DNA from: Symbiodinium kawagutii
Taxonomy: Eukaryota > Sar > Dinophyceae > Suessiales > Symbiodiniaceae
Direction: 5' to 3'
Assembly: GCA_009767595.1 (NCBI GenBank)
Contig: VSDK01018732.1
Span: 363,133-427,132, forward strand
DNA length: 64,000 bases
Positions 18,990-30,425 of the stretch are shown one piece after another; the first letter of the stretch is position 1, and each line of letters starts with the position of its first letter. The position numbers and the translations under genes are program-made. Under the pieces are notes generated by a model. It made no database searches. It was not told the DNA's origin and saw only the letters and a list, made by a program, of their open reading frames with translations.

Positions 18990-19200
18990 TATCCGGGAGA
19001 TCTTCTGGCATTCTTTCTAACATAATTTCTGGCATATATTCTGACATTCTTTCAAGCGTTCTATCCGGCATATGTTCGAACATTCTTCGTGGCGGCATAC
19101 TTTCTGGCACAGCTGGTTCCGGTCCGCCGCGCCCAGTGGGACCTGGAGCTTGCGACATTTCACTGCGTTCTGAAGCTGGGAGGAGGCGGAAGAAGAGGCT
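18990..19200 (-). CDS. Candidate exon with MPE-type repeats
   Basis: Minus-strand frame rich in repeated R-M-P/S-E-h-M-P units (for example ERMSEYMPEIMLERMPEDLP), likely helical and coiled-coil-forming, after a G/P-rich segment. The DNA shows matching imperfect 12-39 bp repeats. Similar Met-Pro-Glu low-complexity runs occur in predicted dinoflagellate proteins (recollection, not checked). Borders are approximate. Confidence 0.35.
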
Positions 19201-19301
19201 GGAACAACTGAAACGGTTGGTGATTTCTAAGGGATTTATAGGGGTTATATCCATTGATAATAGGTAATAATGGTTAATAATAGGCTTGCTGGCTGAACTA
19301 G

Positions 19302-19381
19302 ATCCCTCGCTAAAAGTCCAACGGCTTTAGTGGCGACAATTGGTTGAGTTCATAGCTGTAATCCACCCAGAAAATACTCCA
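19302..19381. repeat. Dispersed repeat, copy 1
   Basis: 'agatccctcgctaaaagtcc' ... 'tttagtggc' ... 'ctgtaatccacccag' recurs, diverged, at 62112-62220. The minus-strand peptides share WVDYS, so it could be a duplicated exon; alternatively a short repeat family. Confidence 0.5.
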
Positions 19382-20239
19382 AAACCGAAGAATCTAGCAA
19401 TCCTCACCAGGCCCGTGGAGAAATGCATGTCAGCACATCCTTCAGAATCACAGCTAGCTGACAGTACTTGGCAGGGTTAGGATTGCTGGAAACAAAAATG
19501 GGAGGCAACCAGAACTATCAACCAGCTACAGGGGCATCCACACATGTCAACTGAAATCACTGGCACAAGGGTTGACAAGAAGCTGTGCTGCGGCAGCCGA
19601 ACGTTCGTTACTACCATGAGTAACTGGTCTCAAGTGATCTTCCGCATCGTTCGTTTGTTTCACCAATCCACAAGAGAAGGCGACCAATTGCACAGGGTCA
19701 AGCAGCTGCCAGTGCTGCTACCTTTTCCACTACTGAACTACCAGCAGCTTGCCACTGGCGACAATCAACTATGATGCTGGAAGATCTGCAACTGCGTGAA
19801 AACTATCATGATTGGAGGGCTTAAGCAAGTTTTGGATGGTGTTCACGGGGCAAACGTGAGGCAACAGGGAGATGGAACGGCATACTTCGCTGTGCACAGG
19901 AATTGGCACAAATGAGGTTGCTTTAAGAGATTTGATCAGTTCGGGATAGTCTCGGTATGCATAGTCTACAGATGTCCATACATATCGAACATGATGAGCA
20001 CTAGATTTCACATCTAGGCTGGTCAGATTTTAGGAGAGATGTTAAAAGCATCCTAGGTCTGGCCAACCAGTCCTCGATGAAGCCCGCCTTGCAAACGCAA
20101 TCCTGCGGTTCGGTTCAACTTCGACAAGTGAAATCCCCGCAAGCGCAAGATGAGGTGGTGAACCGCCACAAGCGCGAGGAAAAAAGAGAGACCATATGAC
20201 CATATAGTTTGAAAAATCTTGTATCTATTGCGTATACGT

Positions 20240-20510
20240 GTAAACATCAACATACATATATATATATATACATATGTGTCTACTTATATTTCAATATATA
20301 AATATCTGCGAAAAGATAATATACATATATGTTGTTTTTTAATCAACTGTGTATTCATACTTACCTGTATTTAAATATGTGCATATGAAAAAGTTTGTGT
20401 ATATATATATATATATTATATATATATATATATATTATATACATATATATTATATATATATATGTATAATATATATGTACATATATATATATATATAGGT
20501 ATCGGGATGT
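20240..20510. repeat. AT microsatellite tract
   Basis: Long imperfect (TA)n runs at 20256-20278 and 20398-20500. No coding signal. Confidence 0.85.
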
Positions 20511-20633
20511 ATAGTTTTTGTAAATAAAGGGGCAAAACCCGGGCGTTCCCATCAACTCCGCATGCTTCAAAATTTCGGTGAAAAACACCGTCAATATGAG
20601 CTATTTAGGGCTTTGGATCTCATGGTCTTAGCG

Positions 20634-20702
20634 TTGTGTGTGTGTGTGCGAACATGCATATCTGTATGCATGCAGGCATGCATGCAGGCATGTATGTACG
20701 TG
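20634..20702. repeat. GT and GCATGCAG simple repeats
   Basis: (GT)n followed by tandem 'gcatgcatgcaggcat' units. Confidence 0.75.
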
Positions 20703-21122
20703 CGGGCGTGATTGACCTTGGTCTTCTGCAATCTGGTAGCATGCTAGCATGCTTCCTTCCCAATTTTGTTTATGAAGCAACCTGGAAATATCTGGAAATG
20801 GTTCGATCTGTAAATTGTTTCCCGTGTTGCTGGCTACATCGAACCCCGTTCCACGTCCTGGCCAGGCAGCATCTCTACTGGGCCTTAGAGACTACCTATC
20901 GGGGTGAACATCGGACTACTGGGATGTGCAGCTGGAGATATAACTGGGATATAACCATGGCAAGTGCCGAGTTGTGAGCCGTAGAGGTGCACATCACCCG
21001 TACAGCCGGCTGGTTTTGGTCGCCATGAAGCACGCTAAAACCACCGCATGCCGGCCCAACACAACTCGAGGGTCCATACTTAGTTGGGCATTGCCAGGCA
21101 ACCCACTGGATGATGATCTCAC

Positions 21123-21245
21123 CCAGTATTCGCACCATCAACTTGACCCAGGTTGAGGCGAAGCCATTGATTTCAGTGCCATGTTCCATCAGCACCAGCC
21201 CCAGCCCCATCCAGGACCCGCCTCTTGTCTGGTCGCTCCCAGGAG
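21123..21245 (-). CDS. Candidate exon, unknown product
   Basis: Two bases plus 40 codons plus one base between the acceptor TTTACCACTCAG (ends 21246) and a strong donor GTGAGATC. It encodes PGSDQTRGGSWMGLGLVLME followed by INGFASTWVKLMVRIL. Its 5' phase fits the exon 21434-21715 upstream. Family unknown. Confidence 0.42.
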
Positions 21246-21433
21246 CTGAGTGGTAAAGCTGTCAGCGCAGGTAAGGCAACTTGTTTGGCCCTGGAAGCCG
21301 AACCCATGGAGCCCCAAGGGAGTCCAAAAGTTCCACTCGAACTGTGGATGGCTTGGTATGCCAAGAATGCTTCAGCGTGCCCAGCTCAGAACATGTTCCC
21401 CGCATGGTTTTGTCTCTTCAGTTGGGATTTCAC

Positions 21434-21715
21434 CGGAAGAAGAGGGTTCGAGCCCCCACGTCCCTTCTTTATTCACAAAGGGTCGTAAAATGGAAATAAA
21501 ACCATGCTCGCTGATGGCTGTAGATGTATGCCTCTTTTTGTTAAGACCAGACTCAAGCGAATCCGCTGCGGAGGCATTTTGGACCCATGATTGAGTGGAG
21601 ACATCATCCAAGAGCAAAATAAAGATCCACAATTTGGAAGTGCTTTGAAATGGAGTGAGGACAAAACTCCTACGATTTTTCTCCTGAACGTCGAAAAAAT
21701 CCATGCTGCTTGATG
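21434..21715 (-). CDS. Candidate exon, unknown product
   Basis: Two bases plus 93 codons plus one base, from the acceptor TTCACCGTGCAG to the donor TTCCG|GTGAAATC. Contains SSMDFFDVQEKNRRSFVL, a hydrophobic LWIFILLLDD and a hydrophilic tail ending EGTWGLEPSSS. The phase joins to 21123-21245. No family recognised; a plus-strand frame is also open but less convincing. Confidence 0.38.
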
Positions 21716-21779
21716 CTGCACGGTGAAATCTCAACTTCCTGAACCTTTGGCCCGCCATGGGCGGCACAAACGGAGGACA

Positions 21780-22560
21780 TGGGACGGATGGAAGGACGGA
21801 CAGACAAACAAATAGATAGACAGACGGACAAACAGATCGACATATAGATAGATCCATAGATCGATGGATGGATGGATGGTTAGATAGATTGATTGATCGA
21901 TGGATTGATAGATCGATTGTTCGTGCTGTATACTCATAGATAGTGGTAGACAGTGATAAATGCTGAGAGATAGTCGTGACAGATAGTGAATAGACAGTGA
22001 TAGATACTGGTAGATAGTGATAAATACTGATAGATACTGATAGACAGTGATAAACAGTGATAAATACTGATAGATAGTGATGGACAAAGATAGATACTGA
22101 TACTGTAGATAGAGATAGACAATATAGCTACTGATAGATAGTGATAGACAATGATAGATGCAAATAATGCAGATAGAGAATGATTGATAATGATAGACGG
22201 CGATAGATAATCATTGACAATAATGAGAAATAATGCTAGATATTTATGGGCATCAATTTTTGACCAATAATGGGAAATACCGTCAAAGAGTCATAAGCAT
22301 AGAGACTGATAGAAGTGATTGATATTGACAGATAACAATACAAAATGATAGACAACGACCGACAATGATGGATGATGGACAGTAATGTACAACGGTTACA
22401 ATGATAGAAAAAGGATTGAAGATAATAGATAATGATAAGTAGTGATAGCTGATGATCTATAATGATAAAGAATGATAGATGATGATGTTGACTGTATCCT
22501 CACAGACAAGACAAATAGAGTACGGGCACATAACAAAAGATGACTAGAGATAATGATAGA
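21780..22560. repeat. Degenerate GATA-type tetranucleotide array
   Basis: About 780 bp dominated by GATAGATA, GACAGATA and TGATAGATA variants in plus-strand reading. Peptides across it are low-complexity artefacts. Confidence 0.85.
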
Positions 22561-23140
22561 TACATTGATAGATATGGAAACGCTCTACCATGTTACGAAG
22601 GAGCTGGCAGTACGAAGGACAAGAACCATGTTACGATTTGCGTGAGTACTTGCAGGTTCGTCAAGGCGGGGTACCAGTGTACGACACGTTTGTGCAAGGT
22701 AGCCCCTATTTCGACACGGCACAGGAAGCTCGAGCCGCGCCGTGATGATGTCTATTCTCAAGAAGCCATGGCTTCAGTGAGTGTGCATAGTATTGCTTTG
22801 GATAGCCAATTCCTCGCAGATAAGAATCTATTGTATTGATCAGGACGGGGCAAGAGTGTGGACAAGATTCTGATAATCCCAGTGTGACCCAAAGTCAGTT
22901 TTGCAGGAGACGCCATTGCGAAGATGTGCTTTGTCCGACATGTCGCACATGTGGCCTGAAAATATATGTCGTCTGCAGCAAGCCAAGCATGCGCAGTTAT
23001 GCCAGCATAGGCCCCAAACAGCTTGTTGCAATTCCAAGCTCAAAGTCATCATCTTGCCTATTGCGCAAGACATATCCAGGCAGAATAGGATTGGAACCAA
23101 AATTGCAAGCCGCCATTGTGTCTTTTCTGTCCCCGCATCT
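22560..23140. other. Unresolved sequence
   Basis: Frames on both strands are open for 60-100 codons but I find no family motif or clear pair of splice borders. It leads into a small satellite block at 23150. Confidence 0.35.
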
Positions 23141-23149
23141 GTAGAAGTG

Positions 23150-23401
23150 GAAAAAAGTGGGAGACAAACAGGAGACCAGTGGGAGACATGTCTGGCATCA
23201 ATTTTTCAAGGCATCAGCAAGTGGAAAAGGAAAACAAATGGAAGACAAATGCGAGACATGTGTGGCAGCAAGCGTTCCAGGGCATCAGCAAATGTGGGAC
23301 AGAGAAGACGCAAGCCCGGAGACAAAAGCAAAATCATGCGTTCCAAGCATGCACCCCTGTCAAAAGAAGAAGCCCTTCTAAAGGTAAAGCTGTTTGGGTA
23401 A
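23150..23401. repeat. Diverged outlying block of the satellite family
   Basis: 'gtgggagacaaac' and 'ggagacaagt'-type motifs repeat loosely, ending in the same terminal module (GACGCAAGCCCGGAGACA ... AGGTAAAGCTGTTTGGG) that closes the two large satellite blocks at 29.7 and 31.2 kb. Confidence 0.65.
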
Positions 23402-23420
23402 TTGGTTTGTGCTTCTTGAT

Positions 23421-23535
23421 GTGGCTGTGGGTCAAAACCCTATACCCCTGGTTCCCCATCATTAACCATTGTTTTGCCTTATTATTGTTGGTTATCAACC
23501 CCCATTATTGGTTGGTTAATATTGACCCATAGCCA
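23421..23535. repeat. Miniature inverted-repeat element family B
   Basis: GTGGCTGTGGGTCAAAACCC ... ATTGACCCATAGCC with the family core, directly after the outlying satellite block. Confidence 0.78.
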
Positions 23536-23775
23536 TGTGTCTTGGAACTGTCTACTTTGGATACTTGAAATGTCAAGTGCACCCCAGATCCCAAACATTT
23601 TGAGACAAACCTGGGTGAAACTCCGCCCTTCAACGCCTGATTCGGCTGATACTCGCCCACACCGCAGGGTACGCAAGAGATGCTTCCGAATTTGTCGCTG
23701 ATCTGTCCCCTAGGACATGGTTCCTGGCTCATGGCACCAAAAAAGTTGGGGAAATGATGAAAAACAACGAATCTA

Positions 23776-23886
23776 TGTGGGTGTTTCTCAAGCCATAGGG
23801 GTACCCCTAAATCATCCATTGCGAGTCATTTATAGTAATAAACCAACCGTTTTGGAGGGTCCCCTATTTTAAGAAACCACCATATA
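23776..23886. repeat. Miniature inverted-repeat element family A
   Basis: GTGGGTGTTTCTCAAGCC mirrored by AAGAAACCACCATAT; core 'aatcatccattgcgagtcatt'. Confidence 0.78.
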
Positions 23887-24292
23887 CAGTGTTGGCTGAG
23901 GTTCAACAAAGATGTCGCCTACCTCAGCATGAGATTGAGACACGTAGACGTACGAAGTAGTTTTGTGATATTTCATCATGTCTTTGCATTGAAGAACCAA
24001 AAAGAAGGACTTAACAAGTCTATGATTTGAAAAGGAAAATGTATGTTTGAAAACTTGACCAGTGCAAGCAAGTGTATAGTTGTGTCTTAAAAACACACCT
24101 GCAAAGGGACCCAGTCGAATGTCATGCTTAGTGGTAAATCGTCCCATTTGCACCTTCAATGAGGTGTTTCATGGCTATATAGTGGGAAACTCAGAGTGCC
24201 TGTTGCTGTCCTGACGTTAGCGGATGCTGATTTGGGATCCAAATAGACCAGCCATGACCAGCCCTTTTCCAGGAACATCGCTAGATACCGGG

Positions 24293-24394
24293 ATTTCTCA
24301 ACAAAGATGTACCCCCAAATCATCCAATAAGAACCGTTCATAGCAATAAACCAACCATTTCTGGGGTACCCCCTAGTTTGAGAAACCACCATAT
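24293..24394. repeat. Miniature inverted-repeat element family A, diverged left end
   Basis: Right end GGGGTACCCCCTAGTTTGAGAAACC is intact; left end 'atttctcaacaaagatgt' is diverged. Confidence 0.65.
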
Positions 24395-24569
24395 ATCCAA
24401 CCACAAAGCAACCATGGGGATCAGTGTGGAAAGCTGGGCCGGCATGCGGGTGAGTACCCTGGTGGGTACTCGGAATGCCAAGCGCCTGCCAACACATCGC
24501 TGCCAAGCTTCGCATTTCGTGGAAAACGTGTTCTCCTGGCCTTGGCTCTGAAAAGGGCCATGTCAACAT

Positions 24570-24785
24570 GGTGGTTTCTCAAGCCAGAGGGAACAAGCCA
24601 GAGGGAACCCCAAAGTTATGGTTGGTTTATTACTACTTTTTTTTCCAACTTTGCTGCTGTTTGGGTCTATGCCCGTAGCATCATGCAGCCAGTGCTCAAA
24701 CCGGTTGGTAGTCAGGTTTATTACTATGAATGGTTTATAATGGATTATTTTTTGGGGGTTCCCTATTTTCAGGAACACCCACATG
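24570..24785. repeat. Family A element interrupted by an insert
   Basis: Left half (GTGGTTTCTCAAGCC) and right half (CCCTATTTTCAGGAACACCC) are separated by about 80 unrelated bases. The 10-mer TTTATTACTA occurs on both sides of the insert (near 24627 and 24718). Confidence 0.6.
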
Positions 24786-24968
24786 AATGTCATCGTCAAA
24801 GTTGATGAAAGGGCACTGCCCATAGATGATGACGGGAAGTCACTGTCATTCCATGCGGTTCTTGTGTGTCTAGACTTTTATTTTGCTGGCACTTATCCTT
24901 CACGTAAGTGGCGAGTGTATGCGCTTTTGATGTCTTAGAAGAAAACAAATACCAATGAAAGGGCCACT

Positions 24969-25074
24969 TGGGTGTTTCTCAAAATAGGGGACCCCAAAAA
25001 ATGGTGGGTTTATTACTATAAATGACTATCAATGGATGATTTGGGGGGTCCCCTATTTTGAGAAACCGCCATAT
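24969..25074. repeat. Miniature inverted-repeat element family A
   Basis: GGGTGTTTCTCAAAATAGGG mirrored by CCCTATTTTGAGAAACCGCC, 105 bp, near-perfect ends. Confidence 0.82.
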
Positions 25075-25377
25075 GAGTGGCGGACGAAATCATTTGTTTG
25101 GGTAACCATCATTGGTCCGGAGTCGCTTTTCAGTCGGACCTACTCGCTTTTGCGGGTTTCTGCGTTTCAGCATGATTCATGCTTTGGATCTCATTCATTT
25201 CTTTCATTCATCGTTAACTAATTAAGAATAGACTTTGAACAAACAGCAACCTCTATTTTCCTTGGACCAAGGCATTCAGCAAAGGCTTGGGCCGTCATGG
25301 CCGCATCCACAAGCTCACTTGTATAAAGCATGGACAGGAAAAGGGGACCTGGTGGCCCGAGCCCTGGAATTGATGAA

Positions 25378-25416
25378 GCTGGACTCGCTTTGGACTCGCT
25401 TTGGACTCGCTTTGGG
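25378..25416. repeat. 12-bp tandem repeat
   Basis: 'tggactcgcttt' repeated three times. Confidence 0.7.
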
Positions 25417-25636
25417 ACACACTTGAATTTCCAGAATTTGGCCTTATGAAAAGATCAGGGGCGGCAGGGATTCGCTTTTCAGTCGGACCTACTTGCTTTG
25501 GGGGGTTTTGACTACTTCTCTAAAACCAATGATTTCACGATGATAAAACTAATATAAACTAATTGACGATAATTTTGTCGGATACTCATATGAGCATGGT
25601 TGAGAAAAAGACAACGGTAAACAAGCTATGACTATA

Positions 25637-25743
25637 TGAGCGTGTTTCTCAAAATAGGGAACCCCAAGAAATGATTGGTTTATTACTATAAACGGTTAAC
25701 ACTGAATGATTTCGGGGAACCCCTACTTTGAGAAGCCACCATG
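25637..25743. repeat. Miniature inverted-repeat element family A
   Basis: CGTGTTTCTCAAAATAGG mirrored by CCTACTTTGAGAAGCC. Confidence 0.78.
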
Positions 25744-26363
25744 TGTGTAATTATCTTATTTAGTACGAGTATTTCAGTATTTCTTTTTCTGTCTGACTGA
25801 ACCAGTTTGACTCCTGGTAAACTCGACCACCAGCATTTTTGGAGGCATCATCATTTGACATCTTGATGATTCGAAAATGACCGGCTGATTATTGATTTTC
25901 TAGGATAACTGAACGATGCAGCGCACGAACGTGCACGATCTCCCTATTAAGCTCTGGTATACCATCAGTAGCCATTGTATCTCTTATTGTTGGTGATCAT
26001 CCCCTCACTGTATGTCCTTGGTGAGGACTGATGGACGCCATGAATCCCACTCCACTGCTGGGAGAGGATAATCATTTTTTCCCCTCACTGAAAAAAAAAA
26101 AACAATGCCATTTTTTTTCAACAAAAATGCGCCAACCAAAATTTCGCCAACATGTTTTTTTTTGTTGGTGATTCTCCCCGCCTGTTGGTGGTTAAGTGCT
26201 TGACCCACCTCACCATATCTTCCTCTGGGCTACAGCGGCTCTCAACCCACCGCGGCCCAGGGGCTAGATCCAGGTTCACAAGGCAAGCATATGAAGGTCT
26301 TTCCGACCTGCGGAGACCCGGGAAGTTGAGTAACTTGCCAGTCTGAAAAGGAGCTTGGACTAT

Positions 26364-26474
26364 ATATGGTTGTTTCTCAAAGTAGTTGACCCCAAAATTG
26401 GTTGGTTTATCAATATCAATCATTGATGAAGGATGATAACGGGGGGACCCCTCTATATTGAGAAACCACCATAT
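26364..26474. repeat. Miniature inverted-repeat element family A
   Basis: TATATGGTTGTTTCTCAAAG with TATATTGAGAAACCACCATA; core diverged. Confidence 0.7.
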
Positions 26475-26766
26475 GACTATTTCAGTCCAAGCGCCACTAA
26501 TCATGAGATGTAATTTATCCAAATCACTGAAGCCCTTCATATTAGTTCTGACCATCAAAGCTTCCTCATCCATCGTTGCTGCCAACCTATCGCAGCCACA
26601 GCAACCCGCCACCGTGTCCCACCTGGTCGCTGATCTGCGCTGAATACGTTCCCGCCATGCAAAGGCCACAGCTCTTTGCATCGCTGCGCTGCTCCACGAA
26701 ATGGTCCTGAAGCCGAAACGAAACGAAGCCGCCAAGTGGAGATGCACTGGAGAACATAGGTGCTTG

Positions 26767-26815
26767 GATGTGCAGCAGGGGATAGTGAAGCCAGGGCTAG
26801 TTACGCCCTATGTTC
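26767..26815. repeat. Short dispersed repeat, copy 1
   Basis: 'gatgtgcagcaggggatagtg' ... 'tagttacgccctatgt' is paralleled at 55631-55684, and both are followed by a 'ggtgcacatacaagt'-like motif. Could be duplicated gene fragments. Confidence 0.4.
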
Positions 26816-26996
26816 GGTAGCTTAGAAGCCCTAGAAACCATAGGAATTGGGACCACGAATTCGAGCCATGGAGGTGCACATCCAAGTGGAGAGGCACGGG
26901 AGAATCAAACCATGGGGGGTTGTAAAAGAACAGAAACGGTGTTGCCCACTCCTACAGGTTGACAAGTTCAGAGTTTCATGCGGGATTTCTCAAATT

Positions 26997-27104
26997 TGGG
27001 TGTTTTTCAAAACTTGGAACTCCAAAAATCTATGGTTTATTGCTCAAAATGATTATTTCGTGGATGATCACTGGGGGGTCCCCAATGACCTGAGAAACGC
27101 CCCA
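26997..27104. repeat. Miniature inverted-repeat element family A, diverged
   Basis: GGGTGTTTTTCAAAAC and CCTGAGAAACGCCC with a shared interior layout. Confidence 0.6.
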
Positions 27105-27448
27105 GAGATGGGCTGCAGCGTCGTGCCAAGGATGCCCGCTCCTGGCCATTCACCATGCCGAAGCCTTCTTGGCAATTCGTTTCCACCGGCTCCCAGGCTT
27201 CCCATGTCTTACGATTCTCCTCCAAGTAGCTGGTGGCGGAGCCATGCACGCCATGTGCGAAAGCTCATGGATGGCATTCGTTTGCATTGGTCGGTTGGGT
27301 TGTAAAGATTGGTTCTTCAATGAGTGGTGGGGATTACTCATTGTCCCAACTAGTTGCTGGCTGGATTTCAAAAGTTGGTTGGGTTCAATGAGTGATTGGC
27401 TGGTGACTACTCTTAGCAGCCGGCTATTTTTAATGCATGAGTTAGTGG

Positions 27449-27544
27449 TAATGTTGGTTTCTGATTAGTGTAACCCCCCCTAGTTAGTAATGAAAATAGG
27501 CATGAAACCAACAGGTAGATAAGATCATCAGAAACCAACATTAC
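27449..27544. repeat. Miniature inverted-repeat element family F
   Basis: TAATGTTGGTTTCTGAT and ATCAGAAACCAACATTA are perfect inverted ends. The whole unit recurs inverted at 63331-63423. Confidence 0.8.
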
Positions 27545-27646
27545 CTTGTTGTTCCCCTATCATTAGCCATTGTTTTCCCTATTATTGTTGGTTATTAACC
27601 ACCATTATCATTAACCACCATACTAGTCAGAAACCAACATTATCTG
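27545..27646. repeat. Composite of family B interior and a family F end
   Basis: 'cccctatcattagccattgttttccc' is B-family interior. 'gtcagaaaccaacattat' at 27628-27646 is an F-family end. It looks like a B fragment inserted between F ends. Confidence 0.55.
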
Positions 27647-27828
27647 GGGTAGACCTGATCCATTCCCATGGGAGCCAGCATGGATCGCTAGCCGGACGAA
27701 TCGGCCTCGGTCAGAGAGGTGGACGCAGTGAGAAACCCTCATCGGCTCACAGGGATCCACAGGTGAATCGTCACAAGCAACGGGCTTCAACTGAGTGTCC
27801 AAGACAGAAAAAAATGACAACCAAATAA

Positions 27829-27892
27829 CCAACAGGTGAATGAAGCCAACAGGTGAATGAAGCCAACAGGTGAATGAAGCCAACAGGCTGTT
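27829..27892. repeat. 17-bp tandem repeat
   Basis: 'caacaggtgaatgaagc' is repeated about 3.5 times. Confidence 0.75.
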
Positions 27893-29708
27893 GGTGAACA
27901 AAATCTCCAAATCACAAGCAACAGGCTGTCATCACCATAGTCTACTTGACAAATGGGAGACAAGTGATGGAAACAATGCAACCAACCGGACCCAGAGTGG
28001 GAGACAAGTGGGAGACAAATGAAAGACAGATGGGAGACAAGTGAAGGGAATCATACGACCAGACCAAGAGCGGTAGACTAGACAAGTAAGAGACAAATAA
28101 AAGACATATGGGAGACAAGTGAGAAAAATATGGACCAACTGGACCCAGAGGAGACATGGGAGACAAATGGAAGACAAGTGGGAAACAAGAGCGAAAAATC
28201 ACGCGACCAACCAGAGTGGGACATAAGCGGGAGACAAATGAAAACAATGAGACACACGTGGCGGAAACCATGCGCCCAGGCTGGGAGACAAGCGGGAGAC
28301 AAATGAAGGACAAATGGGAGACAAGTACAGGAAATCATGCGACCAAGTGGACCCAGAGTAGGAGAGAAAAGGGAACAAATGAAGGACAAACGGGACACAA
28401 GTACAGGAAATCATGCGACCAAGTGGACCCAGAGTAGGAGAGAAAAGGGAACAAATGAAGGACAAACGGGACACAAGTACAGGAAATCATGCGACCAAGT
28501 GGACCCAGAGTAGGAGAGAAAAGGGAACAAATGAAGGACAAACGGGACACAAGTACAGGAAATCATGCGACCAAGTGGACCCAGAGTAGGAGAGAAAAGG
28601 GAACAAATGAAGGACAAACGGGACACAAGTACAGGAAATCATGCGACCAAGTGGACCCAGAGTAGGAGAGAAAAGGGAACAAATGAAGGACAAACGGGAC
28701 ACAAGTACAGGAAATCATGCGACCAAGTGGACCCAGAGTGGGAGAGAAAGGGGAGACATATGAAAGACAAATGGCAGACAAGTACAGGAAATCATGCGAC
28801 CAAGTGGACCCAGAGTAGGAGGGAAAAGGGAACAAATGAAGGACAAACGGGAGACAAGTACAGGAAATCATGCGGCCAAGTGGGCCCAGAGTGGGAGACC
28901 AGAGGGGGAGACAAATGGGAGACAAATGAAGGAGATCATGCGACCAAGTGGACCCAGAGTAGGAGGGAAAAGGGAACAAATGAAGGACAAACGGGAGACA
29001 AGTACAGGAAATCATGCGGCCAAGTGGGCCCAGAGTGGGAGACCAGAGGGGGAGACAAATGGGAGACAAATGAAGGAGATCATGCGACCAAGTGGACCCA
29101 GAGTGGGAGACAAGTGGGAGACAAATGAAAGACAGATGGGAGACAAGTGAAGGGAAATCATGCGACCAAGCTGGCCCAGAGTGGGAGACAAGAGGCAAAT
29201 GAAAGACACATGGGAGACAAGTGAAGGAAATCATGCGACCAAGCAAATCCAGAGGTAAAGACAAGGGGGAGACAAATGAAAAACAAACGGGAGACAAGTG
29301 AAGGAAATCATGCAACCAATCTGGCCGAGAGTGAAAGACAAGTGAGAGACAAATGAAGGACAAATGAGAGACAAGTGAATGAAATCATGCGACCAAGCTG
29401 GCCCAAAGTGGGAGACAAGTGGGAGACAAATGAAGGAAATCATGCGACCAAGTGGACCCAGAGTGGGAGACAAGTGGGAGACTAATGAAAAACACATGGG
29501 AGACAAGTGAAGGAAATCATGCAACCAATCTGGCCGAGAGTGGAAGACAAGTGAGAAACAAATGAAAAACATATGGGAGACAAGTGAAGGAAATCACGCA
29601 ACCAAGCTGGCCCAAAGTGGGAGACAAGTGGGAGACAAAGGAAAGACAAATGGCAGACACATGAAGGTGGGAGACACATGGGAGACAAGTGAAGGAAATC
29701 ATGCGACC

Positions 29709-29815
29709 AAAGGACGCACGCCCGGAGACACAAGCAAAATCATCCGACCAAGGTAGGCAACCCTTTTGAAAGGAATAAGAACCCCATACAGGTAAACCTG
29801 TTTGGGGAACGAAAA
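29709..29815. repeat. Terminal module of satellite block 1
   Basis: GACGCACGCCCGGAGACA ... CCCTTTTGAAAGGA ... ACAGGTAAACCTGTTTGGGG. Closely similar to 31230-31322 and, more diverged, 23308-23401. Includes the palindrome ACAGGTAAACCTGT. Confidence 0.75.
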
Positions 29816-30114
29816 GCAAATGGGAGACAAGTAAGAGGCAAAATCATGCGACCAAAGGGACCCAGAGTGGGAGACAAATGAAGGGCAAAGGGGAGACAAG
29901 TAAGAAGCAAAATCATGCGACCAAAGGGACCCAGAGTGGGAGAGAAAGAAGAGACAAATGAAGTACAAATGGGCGACAAATGGGAGACAAATGAAGAAAA
30001 TCATGCGACCAATTGGACCCAGAGTGGGGATTGAAAGGGGAAACAAATGAAGGACAAATAGGAGACAAGTACAAGAAATCATGCGGCCAAGTGGACCCAG
30101 AGTGGGAGAGAAAG

Positions 30115-30425
30115 NNNNNNNNNNNNNNNNNNNNNNNNNNNNNNNNNNNNNNNNNNNNNNNNNNNNNNNNNNNNNNNNNNNNNNNNNNNNNNNNNNNNNN
30201 NNNNNNNNNNNNNNNNNNNNNNNNNNNNNNNNNNNNNNNNNNNNNNNNNNNNNNNNNNNNNNNNNNNNNNNNNNNNNNNNNNNNNNNNNNNNNNNNNNNN
30301 NNNNNNNNNNNNNNNNNNNNNNNNNNNNNNNNNNNNNNNNNNNNNNNNNNNNNNNNNNNNNNNNNNNNNNNNNNNNNNNNNNNNNNNNNNNNNNNNNNNN
30401 NNNNNNNNNNNNNNNNNNNNNNNNN
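30115..30425. other. Assembly gap (311 N)
   Basis: Run of N inside the satellite. The true array length is unknown. Confidence 1.

Noticed and set aside
20896..21034. Minus-strand exon containing CHGYIPVISP
   Set aside because: Phase does not fit the exon 21123-21245, and part of it matches the motif found near acceptors elsewhere, so intron sequence is equally likely.
21440..21460. tRNA-like B-box GGTTCGAGCCC
   Set aside because: No acceptor stem, anticodon arm or A-box at the right distance.
28300..28740. CRISPR-like array of evenly spaced repeats
   Set aside because: The whole 76-bp unit is repeated with no unique spacers, and the genome is eukaryotic.
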